DNA from: Marinobacter sediminum
GTDB taxonomy: Bacteria; Pseudomonadota; Gammaproteobacteria; Pseudomonadales; Oleiphilaceae
Direction of reading: 5' to 3'
NCBI RefSeq assembly: GCF_016820575.1
Contig: NZ_JAEMQH010000002.1
Span: forward strand, 124,001-188,000
DNA: 64,000 nt
The notes below the pieces were generated by a model. That model was not told the DNA's origin. It did no database searches and worked only from the letters and a program-made list of their open reading frames with translations. Numbering within the stretch: position 1 is the stretch's first letter; the number at the start of each line of letters is the position of its first letter. This document shows, in pieces, positions 7,991 through 16,391 of the stretch. Both the position numbers and the translations under genes were made by a program.

Positions 7991-9220
7991 TTAGAACAGT
8001 ACGCGGCAGCGGATAGTGCCCTTCACCTGGAGCAACTTCTCCAGCGCCAGCTCACCGTAGGCCTTGTCCACGTCGACAACCACGTAACCAATGTCTTCCT
8101 TGGTTTGCAGGTACTGGCCGCACACGTTGATGCCGTTCTCGGAGAACACCTGGTTGATCTCGGACATCACGCCGGGCACGTTCTCGTGAATGTGCAGCAG
8201 GCGGTGCTGGTTCGGGTGTGACGGCAGCGCAACTTCCGGGAAGTTGACTGAAGATACCGAGGTGCCGTTGTCGCTGTACATGGCCAGCTTCTCGGCCACT
8301 TCGCGGCCGATGTTTTCCTGTGCCTCAATGGTGGAACCGCCTACGTGTGGAGTCAGGATCACGTTATCGAACTCGCGCAGCGGTGACACAAACTCTTCGT
8401 CGTTGGATTTGGGCTCAACCGGGAATACGTCGATGGCCGCACCCAGGAGCTTGCCGCTCTTGAGGGCATCGGCGCAGGCGTCGATGTCGACCACGGTGCC
8501 GCGGGACGCGTTCATCAGGATGGAGCCCGGCTTCATCTGCGCGAACTGCTCAGCCTTGAACATGTACTTGGTGGCCGGGGTTTCCGGAACGTGCAGGCTC
8601 ACTACATCGGCAATGTTCAACAATTCCTGCAGGGTGCCTACCTGGGTGGCATTACCAATCGACAGCTTGGAAACGACGTCGTAGAAATAGACGTCCATGC
8701 CCAGGCCCTCGGCCAGCACGCTGAACTGGGTGCCGATGTTGCCGTAGCCGATGATGCCCAGCTTCTTGCCGCGAATCTCGTAGCTGTCCTTGGCGGATTT
8801 CAGCCATTCACCGCGGTGCGCCTTGGCGTTCTTCTCAGGTACGCCACGCAGCAGCAGAATCGCTTGGGCAAGAACCAGCTCGGCAACACTACGGGTGTTG
8901 GAGAAGGGTGCGTTAAACACCGCGATGCCGCGGCGGGTCGCTGCCTGCAGGTTCACCTGGTTGGTACCGATACAGAAACATCCCACTGCTACCAGCTTAT
9001 TGGCAGCGTCAAATACTTTCTCAGTCAGTTGGGTGCGCGAACGAATCCCAACGAAGTGCGCATCGGCAATCTTCTCAATCAGGTCTTCCTCGGACAGCGA
9101 GTGAGTCAGATATTCGATGTTGGTGTAGCCTGCGGCATTCAGGGTATCAATCGCAGATTGATGCACGCCTTCCAGCAGCAGGATCCGGATTTTGCTCTTT
9201 TCGAGAGACGTATTTGACAT
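7991..9220 (-). CDS. serA: D-3-phosphoglycerate dehydrogenase SerA
   Basis: SerA catalyses the first committed step of serine synthesis, 3-phosphoglycerate to 3-phosphohydroxypyruvate with NAD, and many bacterial forms also reduce 2-oxoglutarate to D-2-hydroxyglutarate. The 409-residue protein has an N-terminal substrate domain, a Rossmann segment (GKKLGIIGYGNIGTQ near residue 150), catalytic Arg, Glu and His (the last in ILTPHVGGST), and a C-terminal ACT domain (from about residue 335) that in E. coli binds serine for feedback inhibition. This is the short E. coli-type architecture. It is divergent from a D-2-hydroxyglutarate dehydrogenase gene, which fits the known coupling of the two enzymes. 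Confidence 0.95.
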   Translation of the reverse strand: MSNTSLEKSKIRILLLEGVHQSAIDTLNAAGYTNIEYLTHSLSEEDLIEKIADAHFVGIRSRTQLTEKVFDAANKLVAVGCFCIGTNQVNLQAATRRGIAVFNAPFSNTRSVAELVLAQAILLLRGVPEKNAKAHRGEWLKSAKDSYEIRGKKLGIIGYGNIGTQFSVLAEGLGMDVYFYDVVSKLSIGNATQVGTLQELLNIADVVSLHVPETPATKYMFKAEQFAQMKPGSILMNASRGTVVDIDACADALKSGKLLGAAIDVFPVEPKSNDEEFVSPLREFDNVILTPHVGGSTIEAQENIGREVAEKLAMYSDNGTSVSSVNFPEVALPSHPNQHRLLHIHENVPGVMSEINQVFSENGINVCGQYLQTKEDIGYVVVDVDKAYGELALEKLLQVKGTIRCRVLF

Positions 9221-9412
9221 GGGCTTGCTTCCGAACCTTTCGTCACGTGAAATGACCTGTGGCCAGTGATCGTCAGGGCTGGCTCACAGAACAGGGGCGG
9301 TATGATACCATAAACGCAGAATTTCACAGCGCGCCGGATTGCCTGAATAAAAGGCCTTGGTAACCGCAGGGTTACCGGTCCCCGGACCAACCTCGACGAG
9401 ACTGACCTATCC

Positions 9413-10816
9413 ATGAATTCCGAAAAAATCATCGCCTCCCTGAAAGAGTTGATTGCCACCGGTGACAATGCCGGCAAGGTGCTGACCGATCCTGACGATC
9501 TTCAGGCCTATGGTAAGGATTGGACCAAGATCTACCCGCCCAAGCCCACCGCCATTGTGTTGCCAAAAACCACCGAACAGGTGCAGGCGCTGGTGCGGTT
9601 TGCCAATGAGAACCAGGTGGCACTGGTGCCTTCGGGTGGTCGTACAGGTCTGAGCGCCGGTGCAGTGGCGGCCAATGGCGAAGTGGTTGTGGCATTCGAC
9701 AACATGAACCAGGTCCTGGAATTCAACGCCAGCGATCGCACCGTGCACTGCCAGGCCGGCGTGGTCACCGAACAGCTGCAGAATCTGGCCGAAGAGAATG
9801 GTTTGTATTATCCGGTGGACTTCGCCTCGGCAGGCTCCAGCCAGCTGGGTGGCAACCTGTCCACCAACGCCGGTGGTATCAAGGTGATCCGCTACGGCAT
9901 GAGCCGCGACTGGGTGGCCGGGCTGAAAGTGGTGACCGGCAAGGGCGATATCCTGGAACTGAACAAGGATCTGGAAAAGAACAACACCGGTTACGATCTT
10001 CGTCACCTGTTCATTGGCGCGGAGGGCACGCTTGGCTTTATTACCGAAGCCACCATGAAGCTGACTCGGCAGCCAGATAACCTGACCGTGCTGGTGCTGG
10101 GCCTCAACGACCTCACCAACACCATGGACGTGCTGCAGACCTTCCAGAAGCAGATCGACCTGACCGCTTACGAATTCTTCTCGCACCAGGCCATGCAGCA
10201 TGTGCTGGGCCATGGCCAGGTGCAGGCGCCGTTCGAGACCGAGGCGCCGTACTACGCACTGCTGGAGTTCGAGGCCGTTTCCGACCAGGTCATGGACGAT
10301 GCCATGGCCCTGTTCGAGCAATGCGTGGAGCAGGGCTGGGTGCTGGATGGCGTTATCAGTCAGAGCGAAACCCAGGCCCAGAACCTGTGGCAGCTGCGGG
10401 AGCGGATCTCCGAGTCTATCGCGCCGCGTACGCCCTATAAAAATGATATCTCCGTGGTGGTGTCCAAGGTGCCGGGCTTCCTGACCGAAATCGACGAGGT
10501 CGTCACCCAGCATTACCCGGATTTTGAAATCATCTGGTTCGGCCACATTGGCGACGGCAACCTGCACCTGAACATCCTCAAACCCGAGGACATGGCCAAC
10601 GAGGACTTCTTCGAGAAGTGCCAGCAGGTCAATAAGTGGGTGTTTGAGATTGTTCAGCGTTATGAGGGCAGTGTCTCCGCCGAGCATGGCGTGGGCATGA
10701 CCAAGAAGCCGTATCTGCATTACACCCGAAGCGAGGCCGAAATTGCCTACATGAAGGCCATCAAGCAGGTGTTTGATCCCAATGGGGTTATCAATCCTGG
10801 CAAGATCTTCGACTGA
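9413..10816 (+). CDS. FAD-linked oxidase, probable D-2-hydroxyglutarate dehydrogenase
   Basis: A VAO/PCMH-type flavoprotein of 467 residues. The FAD-binding half contains PSGGRTGLSAGAV near residue 75 and a long GNLSTNAGGIKVIRYG stretch near 155. The C-terminal cap carries the metal-binding motif HIGDGNLHLNI near residue 378 and EHGVGMTKK near 425, as in D2HGDH and D-lactate dehydrogenase relatives. In Pseudomonas a D2HGDH removes the D-2-hydroxyglutarate made by SerA and so pulls serine synthesis forward. The divergent serA supports the same role here. A glycolate or D-lactate oxidase is the main alternative. The stop overlaps the next start (TGATG), indicating coupling. Confidence 0.82.
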   Translation: MNSEKIIASLKELIATGDNAGKVLTDPDDLQAYGKDWTKIYPPKPTAIVLPKTTEQVQALVRFANENQVALVPSGGRTGLSAGAVAANGEVVVAFDNMNQVLEFNASDRTVHCQAGVVTEQLQNLAEENGLYYPVDFASAGSSQLGGNLSTNAGGIKVIRYGMSRDWVAGLKVVTGKGDILELNKDLEKNNTGYDLRHLFIGAEGTLGFITEATMKLTRQPDNLTVLVLGLNDLTNTMDVLQTFQKQIDLTAYEFFSHQAMQHVLGHGQVQAPFETEAPYYALLEFEAVSDQVMDDAMALFEQCVEQGWVLDGVISQSETQAQNLWQLRERISESIAPRTPYKNDISVVVSKVPGFLTEIDEVVTQHYPDFEIIWFGHIGDGNLHLNILKPEDMANEDFFEKCQQVNKWVFEIVQRYEGSVSAEHGVGMTKKPYLHYTRSEAEIAYMKAIKQVFDPNGVINPGKIFD

Positions 10817-11493
10817 TGCGTGATCACGTCGTGGTACTGACCGGTGCTGGCATCAGCGCCGAAAGCGGCCTCTCCACTTTCCGGGATAACGGGGGCTTGT
10901 GGGAAGAGCACAGTGTCTACGATGTGGCGACGCCGGAGGCATTTGCCCGTAACCAGGAGCTGGTGCTGCGGTTCTACAACGACCGCCGGCGCCAGCTTGA
11001 ATCTGCCCAGCCCAACCAGGCCCACCGGTTGCTGGCGGAACTGGAGTCACGATACCGGGTAACCATCGTCACCCAGAACGTTGATGATCTGCACGAGCGG
11101 GGTGGCTCAAGCAATGTCATTCACCTCCACGGCGAACTCACCAAAGCCCGCAGCTCCCAGCACCCGGAGCTGGTTTACGACATCGGCTACCGGGACATCC
11201 AGCCGGGTGAAACCTGCGAGCGCGGCGCCCAGCTGCGGCCCCACATTGTCTGGTTCGGTGAAGAAGTGCCGATGCTGGATGCTGCGGCCGAGATGGTTCG
11301 TACCGCCGATCATCTGCTGATCGTCGGCACCTCGCTACAGGTCTATCCGGCAGCAGGCCTGGTTTATGAAGTGGAGCCGGGAGTTCCTGTCACGGTTGTG
11401 GACCCGGCCGAACCTCCGTCCGTGTCCCGGGCCCGCTTTATTCAGAAGGGCGCCTGCGAAGGCGTGGCCGACTGGGTTGCCGGCCTAAGCTGA
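10816..11493 (+). CDS. cobB: NAD-dependent protein deacylase, sirtuin (CobB-like, zinc-less)
   Basis: A 225-residue Sir2-family enzyme that removes acyl groups from lysines using NAD. It has the GAGISAESGLSTFRD nucleotide loop at the N-terminus, TQNVDDLH near residue 77, the catalytic His in HLHGEL near residue 96, and VGTSLQVYP near 170. The four zinc-ligand cysteines of classical sirtuins are absent; only one Cys (GETCERG) remains in that region, matching the zinc-less group. The start overlaps the stop of the dehydrogenase gene, so the two are translationally coupled. Whether it deacylates that dehydrogenase or central-metabolism enzymes is inference only. Confidence 0.86.
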   Translation: MRDHVVVLTGAGISAESGLSTFRDNGGLWEEHSVYDVATPEAFARNQELVLRFYNDRRRQLESAQPNQAHRLLAELESRYRVTIVTQNVDDLHERGGSSNVIHLHGELTKARSSQHPELVYDIGYRDIQPGETCERGAQLRPHIVWFGEEVPMLDAAAEMVRTADHLLIVGTSLQVYPAAGLVYEVEPGVPVTVVDPAEPPSVSRARFIQKGACEGVADWVAGLS

Positions 11494-11521
11494 ATTTACC
11501 CGAGGATGGGGCTGAGCCTGC

Positions 11522-12835
11522 TCAGTCGAGCGAGGTCTCCAGGTACTTTTCCAGCTCGGACCGGAACGCCGCCTGCACACCCAGCCGCTTCAGCATCCAG
11601 TAATGCCCGGCAATCATGCGGTCAATGAAGATACTCTCCACTGGCGGTTTGAAATACTCCAGGTATTTGAACACCGTGCTGGTCTTGGCGGCTACACGCT
11701 GGTGCACGTCCGCTTCCGCGAAGTCGTAAGGTTCTTCCTGATCGAATGGGACAATGAGGATGTCCCGCCACATGGCGTAATAGGCCTCGTCCACCGCTGG
11801 CTGGCTTTCCACCCGTGCACCCAGGTCAATCAGATGGCGATCCAGGGCCTGATAGTCTTCCTGCAGTGCGGCTACTAAGGCCTGGCGGTAGGATTTGATG
11901 ATTTCAGGCTTCAGCTTCTTCACGCAGCCGAAGTCGTAGAGAATAATCGAGCCGTCCGGTCGGTAGGCAAAATTGCCGGCGTGGGGGTCACCGTGGATGC
12001 ACTGGAAGCGAAACAGCTGGTCGGCCATGGTGGTGAAGATGCGGTGGCCAATCAGGTTGATGGTGTCCTGGTCGTAGCGTGCAGGTGTCACTTCGCTGAC
12101 GTGATCGCCCTCCACCAGTTCCAAAGTTAGGACCCGGCGGGTGGAGTGGCTGTCGATCACGCCGGGGATGATGATCCAGTCGTCCTTCTCGTGGAATTTC
12201 CGGAACAGCCGCAGGTTGTCGGCTTCGTTGACGTAATCCAACTCTTCCTTAAGCCGCTCCCGAATCTCGCCAAAGAGCTGGTCGACGGCTTCCTTGGGCA
12301 TTTTCAGCAGGCCGCCCAGTTTTAGTGCCAGGCGCAGTTGCTTAAGGTCGGAATCGCAGGAATCGTCCACGCCGGGGTACTGCACTTTGACAATGACGTC
12401 GGTGCCGTCGTGAAGGCGGGCGCGGTGGACCTGGCCGATGGACGCGGCAGCGTAGGGTTTCTCCTGCAGGTACTCGAACAGCTCGGCAATGGACTTGCCC
12501 AATTCGGTTTCGATCTGCTCGACGATCACCGGGAACGGCATCGGCGGTGCTTCTTTTTGCAGGGTTTGCAGGGCGTCAGAGAATTCCTTGGGCAGAAAGT
12601 CCTGGGTTTGTGAGGCGATCTGGCCAACTTTCATGACCGCGCCCTTGAGCTCGCCCAGCGTGTCGGCTATCTGCCCGGCCATACGGGTGTAGCTTTCACT
12701 CTGGGCGCCATCGTCATTCTCGCTCCGGAATATGCGACGTGCCCGCTGACCGGCGTATTGACCAGCCACGGAAGCCGTCATGCCTGCGAGTTTCAGAAAT
12801 CGACCACTACGGGAAGTTACCGGTTTTTTTGCCAT
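11522..12835 (-). CDS. ABC1/UbiB-family atypical kinase-like ATPase (AarF-like)
   Basis: A 437-residue member of the ABC1/ADCK/UbiB family. The diagnostic KxGQ motif is present in GAVMKVGQIASQ near residue 65. The Ala-rich loop that replaces the glycine loop is AAASIGQVHRARL near residue 132. HGDPHAGNF near 285 and LYDFGCVKK near 300 give the catalytic and metal-binding residues. Family members support ubiquinone synthesis or lipid homeostasis through ATPase activity. This copy is not in a ubiE-ubiJ-ubiB cluster, so it is more likely an ABC1 paralogue than UbiB itself. There is no obvious partner; it is convergent with the sirtuin gene. Confidence 0.85.
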   Translation of the reverse strand: MAKKPVTSRSGRFLKLAGMTASVAGQYAGQRARRIFRSENDDGAQSESYTRMAGQIADTLGELKGAVMKVGQIASQTQDFLPKEFSDALQTLQKEAPPMPFPVIVEQIETELGKSIAELFEYLQEKPYAAASIGQVHRARLHDGTDVIVKVQYPGVDDSCDSDLKQLRLALKLGGLLKMPKEAVDQLFGEIRERLKEELDYVNEADNLRLFRKFHEKDDWIIIPGVIDSHSTRRVLTLELVEGDHVSEVTPARYDQDTINLIGHRIFTTMADQLFRFQCIHGDPHAGNFAYRPDGSIILYDFGCVKKLKPEIIKSYRQALVAALQEDYQALDRHLIDLGARVESQPAVDEAYYAMWRDILIVPFDQEEPYDFAEADVHQRVAAKTSTVFKYLEYFKPPVESIFIDRMIAGHYWMLKRLGVQAAFRSELEKYLETSLD

Positions 12836-12882
12836 GCAGGTTGTACGTCCTCAACCGGAGATAAGTTTGCTCACGCCAAACG

Positions 12883-13545
12883 TTAAACCACTTTGGTTTC
12901 GACGAACAGCAGGTCTTCCAGTTCGAGAGACAGGGTTTGGCCGATTTGGAGCGGGCCGACGCCCTTGGGGGTTCCGGTCAGTACGATGTCACCCGGCATC
13001 AGGCTGAACTGGCTGCTGATGTGGGCAATCAAAGGCACGATGGGGTTGAGCATTTCGCGGCTGTCGCCGGTCTGGCGACGCTCGCCGTCGATATCCAGGG
13101 TGAACTGGATATGGTCTTTATGCAGCTTGTCGGCAGCGACGAAGGGGGAGAGCGGGCAGGCGCCGTCAAAGGATTTAGCCCGTTCCCAGGGTTGGCCTTT
13201 CTCTTTCAGCTTGCTCTGGATATCCCGCAGTGTCAGATCCAGCGCCATGCCGTAACCAAGAATGGCACTTTCCGCTTCGCTGGCGGAGGCGTTGGTCAGT
13301 GGGCGGCCAATCAGAACGGCCAGTTCGGCCTCATAATGAACCTCGCCACGGTCGTGGGGAACCGCCAACGGGCGGGTGATGTGCACCGCTGCTGTTGAGG
13401 GTTTGATAAACAGCAGCGGCTCATCCGGAACCGGATTGTTCAGCTCCCGGGCGTGTTCCGCGTAGTTGCGGCCGATGCAGACAATCTTGCCCAGAGGCAA
13501 GTGCACGGGTGTGCCGTCTTTCCAGTGATGTTGATAGTCCTGCAT
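12883..13545 (-). CDS. Fumarylacetoacetate hydrolase-family protein (YcgM-like)
   Basis: A 220-residue single FAH domain, the length of acylpyruvase and oxaloacetate tautomerase/decarboxylase members. It begins with the family pattern KIVCIGRNYAEHARELNN, has the metal-binding triad in EAELAVLIG (around residues 72-80), and ends with the typical VLTGTPKGVGPL segment. It probably acts on acylpyruvates or oxaloacetate in the cytoplasm with a divalent metal. It lies 24 bp downstream of apt and is likely carried on the same transcript, though no pathway link to purine salvage is obvious. Confidence 0.87.
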   Translation of the reverse strand: MQDYQHHWKDGTPVHLPLGKIVCIGRNYAEHARELNNPVPDEPLLFIKPSTAAVHITRPLAVPHDRGEVHYEAELAVLIGRPLTNASASEAESAILGYGMALDLTLRDIQSKLKEKGQPWERAKSFDGACPLSPFVAADKLHKDHIQFTLDIDGERRQTGDSREMLNPIVPLIAHISSQFSLMPGDIVLTGTPKGVGPLQIGQTLSLELEDLLFVETKVV

Positions 13546-13569
13546 AACCGCCTCCCGTGCGCTGTCTGT

Positions 13570-14112
13570 TTATTCTCCGTCGAACGAGCAGACAGTATAA
13601 ACCCGGAGCCCATCTTCCTGCAGCTTTCGGGAACCGCCGAGATCGGGCAGGTCAATCATCGCCGCTACTTCCACGATTTCCGCGCCAATTCGGCGAATCA
13701 GGCGGGTGGCGGCCAGCATGGTGCCGCCGGTGGCGATCAGGTCGTCGACCAGGACCACCTTGTCGCCGGGTTTGAAGGCGTCTTTGTGCAGCTCAACGGA
13801 GGCGTTGCCGTATTCAAGCTCGTAGTCCTCGACCAGGGTGTCGAACGGCAGTTTGCCCTTCTTCCGCACCAGGACCAGGGAAGCGTTCAGCTCGTAGGCC
13901 AGGGCCGAACCAATGATAAAACCGCGGGCATCGACAGCAGCCACGGCATCGATTTCATGGCCGTGATAGCGATGGACAAAGGCATCAATCAGCTTACGAA
14001 ACGCGGTCTTGTCCTGCAGGACCGTGGTGATGTCGCGAAACGCTACGCCGGGCTTGGGCCAGTCCGGCACGGTGCGAATCGCCTTCTTGATGCTTTCAGA
14101 GAAATAATCCAT
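13570..14112 (-). CDS. apt: Adenine phosphoribosyltransferase Apt
   Basis: Apt converts adenine and PRPP to AMP and pyrophosphate. The 180-residue length is standard. The N-terminal [14 protein letters not shown] segment and the PRPP-binding loop [13 protein letters not shown] (around residues 122-134) are both intact. It follows the purine permease gene by 30 bp on the same strand, so uptake and salvage of the base seem to be expressed together. I see no purine riboswitch in the leader of the permease gene. Confidence 0.95.
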   Translation of the reverse strand: MDYFSESIKKAIRTVPDWPKPGVAFRDITTVLQDKTAFRKLIDAFVHRYHGHEIDAVAAVDARGFIIGSALAYELNASLVLVRKKGKLPFDTLVEDYELEYGNASVELHKDAFKPGDKVVLVDDLIATGGTMLAATRLIRRIGAEIVEVAAMIDLPDLGGSRKLQEDGLRVYTVCSFDGE

Positions 14113-14142
14113 GACAGATCCGGTGATTATTCAGGATGCGGC

Positions 14143-15441
14143 TTATGCCGCATCCAGGAAGATGAATTTCAGGACGAAGACCACGGCAATGGTAACAACG
14201 CTGGCGTTCAGGTCAGACCAGCGGCCACTCAGGGCTTTTACGATGGCATAGGTGATGAAACCCATAGCGATGCCGTTTGCGATGGAGAAGGTCAGCGGCA
14301 TCATCAGTGCCGTCACCACTGCCGGAGCGGCGTCGGTGATGTCGTCCCAGTCCACCAGCTTCAGGCCGCCGGTCATCAGCACGGCTACATACATCAATGC
14401 CGGAGCGGTGGCGTAGGCAGGGATGATGCTGGCAATGGGTGACAACAGCAGGCACGCCAGGAACAGGGCAGCGACGACCACGGCAGTCAGGCCGGTGCGG
14501 CCACCGGCGGAGATGCCGGCCGTGGATTCAATGTAGCTGGTGGTGGTGGAGGTGCCCATGGCGGCGCCGGACATGGTGGCGACCGAATCGGACATCAGGG
14601 CGCGCCCCAGGCGTGGCAATTTGCCGTCCTTGTCCAGGAGGCCGCCGCGCTGGGCGGCACCGATCAGCGTGCCCGAGGTGTCGAACAAATCAACAAACAG
14701 AAACGCGAAGACAATGCTGATCATGCCAACGTTCAGGGCGCCGGCTATGTCCAGCTGCATGAATGTCGGTGCCAGGCTCGGCGGGGCAGAAACAAGCCCG
14801 TTGTACTCAACCATACCAAGCATCATGGAAATACCGGTGATGGCAATGATGCCGATCATAACGGCACCGGTAACACGTCGGAACGACAGTGCACAGATCA
14901 GCACGAAGCCACCGAAGAACAACAGGCTTTCGGCAACCTTGATATCACCCAGGCCGACCAGTGTGGCGGGGTTATCCACCACGATGCCGGCGTTTTTCAG
15001 GGCGATCAGCGCCAGGAAGAAGCCGATACCGGCGGAAATGCCGAAACGCAGGGACATCGGAATGCTGTTGATGATCCACTCACGGACCTTGAAGATGCTG
15101 AGCAGAAAGAAGATAACACCAGACAGGAAGACCGCACCAAGCGCCACCTGCCAGCTGTAACCCATGCTGCCGACCACGGTGAACGAGAAGAAGGCGTTTA
15201 GTCCCATGCCGGGAGCCAGGGCGATGGGGTAGTTGGCCCAGAGGCCCATGATCAGGGTTCCAATGGTGGCCGCCAGGCAGGTGGCGACAAACACGGCACC
15301 AAAATCCATGCCGGTCGACGACAGGATGCTGGGGTTGACCACAATGATGTAGGCCATGGTCAGGAAGGTGGTTACGCCCGCAACCAGTTCTTTACGAACA
15401 GTGGTGCCGTGGGCCTGGAGTTGGAACAGTCGTTCAAGCAT
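14143..15441 (-). CDS. NCS2-family nucleobase permease (AzgA-like purine transporter)
   Basis: An inner-membrane symporter of 432 residues with about 12-14 transmembrane segments. It starts with the AzgA-group pattern RKELVAGVTTFLTMAYIIVVNP and later has LFDTSGTLIGAAQRGG near residue 245 and GTSTTTSYIESTAGISAGGRTG near 290. E. coli relatives (AdeP/AdeQ, GhxP/GhxQ) carry adenine or guanine/hypoxanthine. The adjacent apt gene makes adenine a likely substrate. It is the first gene of the permease-apt-FAH group, with a plausible promoter upstream. Confidence 0.9.
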   Translation of the reverse strand: MLERLFQLQAHGTTVRKELVAGVTTFLTMAYIIVVNPSILSSTGMDFGAVFVATCLAATIGTLIMGLWANYPIALAPGMGLNAFFSFTVVGSMGYSWQVALGAVFLSGVIFFLLSIFKVREWIINSIPMSLRFGISAGIGFFLALIALKNAGIVVDNPATLVGLGDIKVAESLLFFGGFVLICALSFRRVTGAVMIGIIAITGISMMLGMVEYNGLVSAPPSLAPTFMQLDIAGALNVGMISIVFAFLFVDLFDTSGTLIGAAQRGGLLDKDGKLPRLGRALMSDSVATMSGAAMGTSTTTSYIESTAGISAGGRTGLTAVVVAALFLACLLLSPIASIIPAYATAPALMYVAVLMTGGLKLVDWDDITDAAPAVVTALMMPLTFSIANGIAMGFITYAIVKALSGRWSDLNASVVTIAVVFVLKFIFLDAA

Positions 15442-15528
15442 GACGGGAGTCTGCCTCTCAGGATGCCAAAAGTTAGGAGTTGGGAATCGGTTTCGAACGG
15501 GAAACGCGGATTGCGCGAAAAAACGACA

Positions 15529-15557
15529 ATCTTACCGGCTGAAGGCTTTCAGGCCAA
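15529..15557 (-). promoter_or_regulatory. Putative sigma-70 promoter of the purine permease operon
   Basis: On the minus strand TTGGCC (15552-15557) and TAAGAT (15529-15534) are separated by 17 bases, giving a long leader of about 80 nt before the permease start. The matches to consensus are moderate, so this is a suggestion only. Confidence 0.4.
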
Positions 15558-15594
15558 GGGATGATTGACAGTGTGCTAAAGATGAGCCGGCGAA

Positions 15595-16212
15595 TTAGCC
15601 CTGGGTTGAATCCCGTTGCAGGCGAATATCGAAGCGCACAGCCGCCATTCGGACGATGACGATAAAAAACAGGCCTATCGTCAACGCCAGGGCTTCGTTT
15701 TCCAGCCACCACTGACACAGGAAGTAGACCCAGCAGCCTGCGAAGGATATCGACGCGTAGATCTGGTCTTTGCGGAAAATGGACGGCACTTCGTTGCACA
15801 GGGTGTCACGCAATGCGCCGCCAAAGGTGCCGGTCATCACACCAAGCAGCGAAGCGATGAACCACGAGTGCCCGAGGTCCAGCGCCAGCTGGGCACCGAG
15901 GATGGAGAACACGCCCAGCCCGATAGCATCCGGCAGCACGATCTTCGATGTCGGAAGCCGTCCGGCGCGCTGCCAGTAACTGAACACGATGGCCAAAACC
16001 AGAATCAACATCGGCAGTTCCTGGTGCTGAATCCAATACACCGGGTGGTTGTCCAGGATCAGGTCGCGCAGGGTGCCGCCGCCCATTGCCGTGATAAAGC
16101 CGATAGTAAAGACGCCTACCGGGTCCATATTTTTCACCCGCGCCACCAACATGCCTGAGATGGCAAAGGCAATGATTCCGGTCATTTCAAGCAGATAGAT
16201 AATATCGAACAC
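15595..16212 (-). CDS. TRIC/UPF0126-family membrane protein (YicG/YadS-like)
   Basis: A 205-residue inner-membrane protein with about seven helices formed by two tandem UPF0126 units (roughly residues 5-80 and 90-165). Each unit has a conserved GG-T-RD turn: MGGGTLRDLI near residue 44 and FGGALRDTL near 130. Bacterial homologues form trimeric channels related to animal TRIC cation channels, and related proteins have been linked to glycine import. The true substrate is not evident here. Two reading-frame segments next to it on either strand are shadows. It appears monocistronic. Confidence 0.87.
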   Translation of the reverse strand: MFDIIYLLEMTGIIAFAISGMLVARVKNMDPVGVFTIGFITAMGGGTLRDLILDNHPVYWIQHQELPMLILVLAIVFSYWQRAGRLPTSKIVLPDAIGLGVFSILGAQLALDLGHSWFIASLLGVMTGTFGGALRDTLCNEVPSIFRKDQIYASISFAGCWVYFLCQWWLENEALALTIGLFFIVIVRMAAVRFDIRLQRDSTQG

Positions 16213-16312
16213 AAAAAAACCTGACTGGTCGAATTGCCTCAGTGGGCGTGGTCTGGCTGCGCGAAGAATAGCTGAAAATCATCAGTAGATCATCGTGCTG
16301 TCGTCAACAGTG

Positions 16313-16343
16313 CGTTAGGTTTTGATCCGGATACGGCCTAACG
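16313..16343. promoter_or_regulatory. Inverted repeat upstream of the BLUF gene (distal)
   Basis: CGTTAGG (16313-16319) is complementary to CCTAACG (16337-16343), with 17 bases between. It lies 48-79 bases upstream of the BLUF start, a usual place for an operator. Confidence 0.4.
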
Positions 16344-16347
16344 AGCG

Positions 16348-16370
16348 TAGTTGTATGCTAATTACAACTA
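16348..16370. promoter_or_regulatory. Inverted repeat upstream of the BLUF gene (proximal)
   Basis: TAGTTGTA (16348-16355) and TACAACTA (16363-16370) are perfect 8-base arms around a 7-base AT-rich centre. The TTGTA-N7-TACAA form is what a dimeric regulator would bind. It lies 21 bases before the ATG, so it may overlap the promoter or leader. Confidence 0.5.
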
Positions 16371-16391
16371 TCCCATTTTGGAGCCTTGGAA

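Noticed and set aside
9407..10720. Long antisense open frame opposite the D-2-hydroxyglutarate dehydrogenase
   Set aside because: It is a GC-driven shadow rich in His, Gln and Gly, lacks any domain pattern, and covers a well-conserved gene on the other strand.
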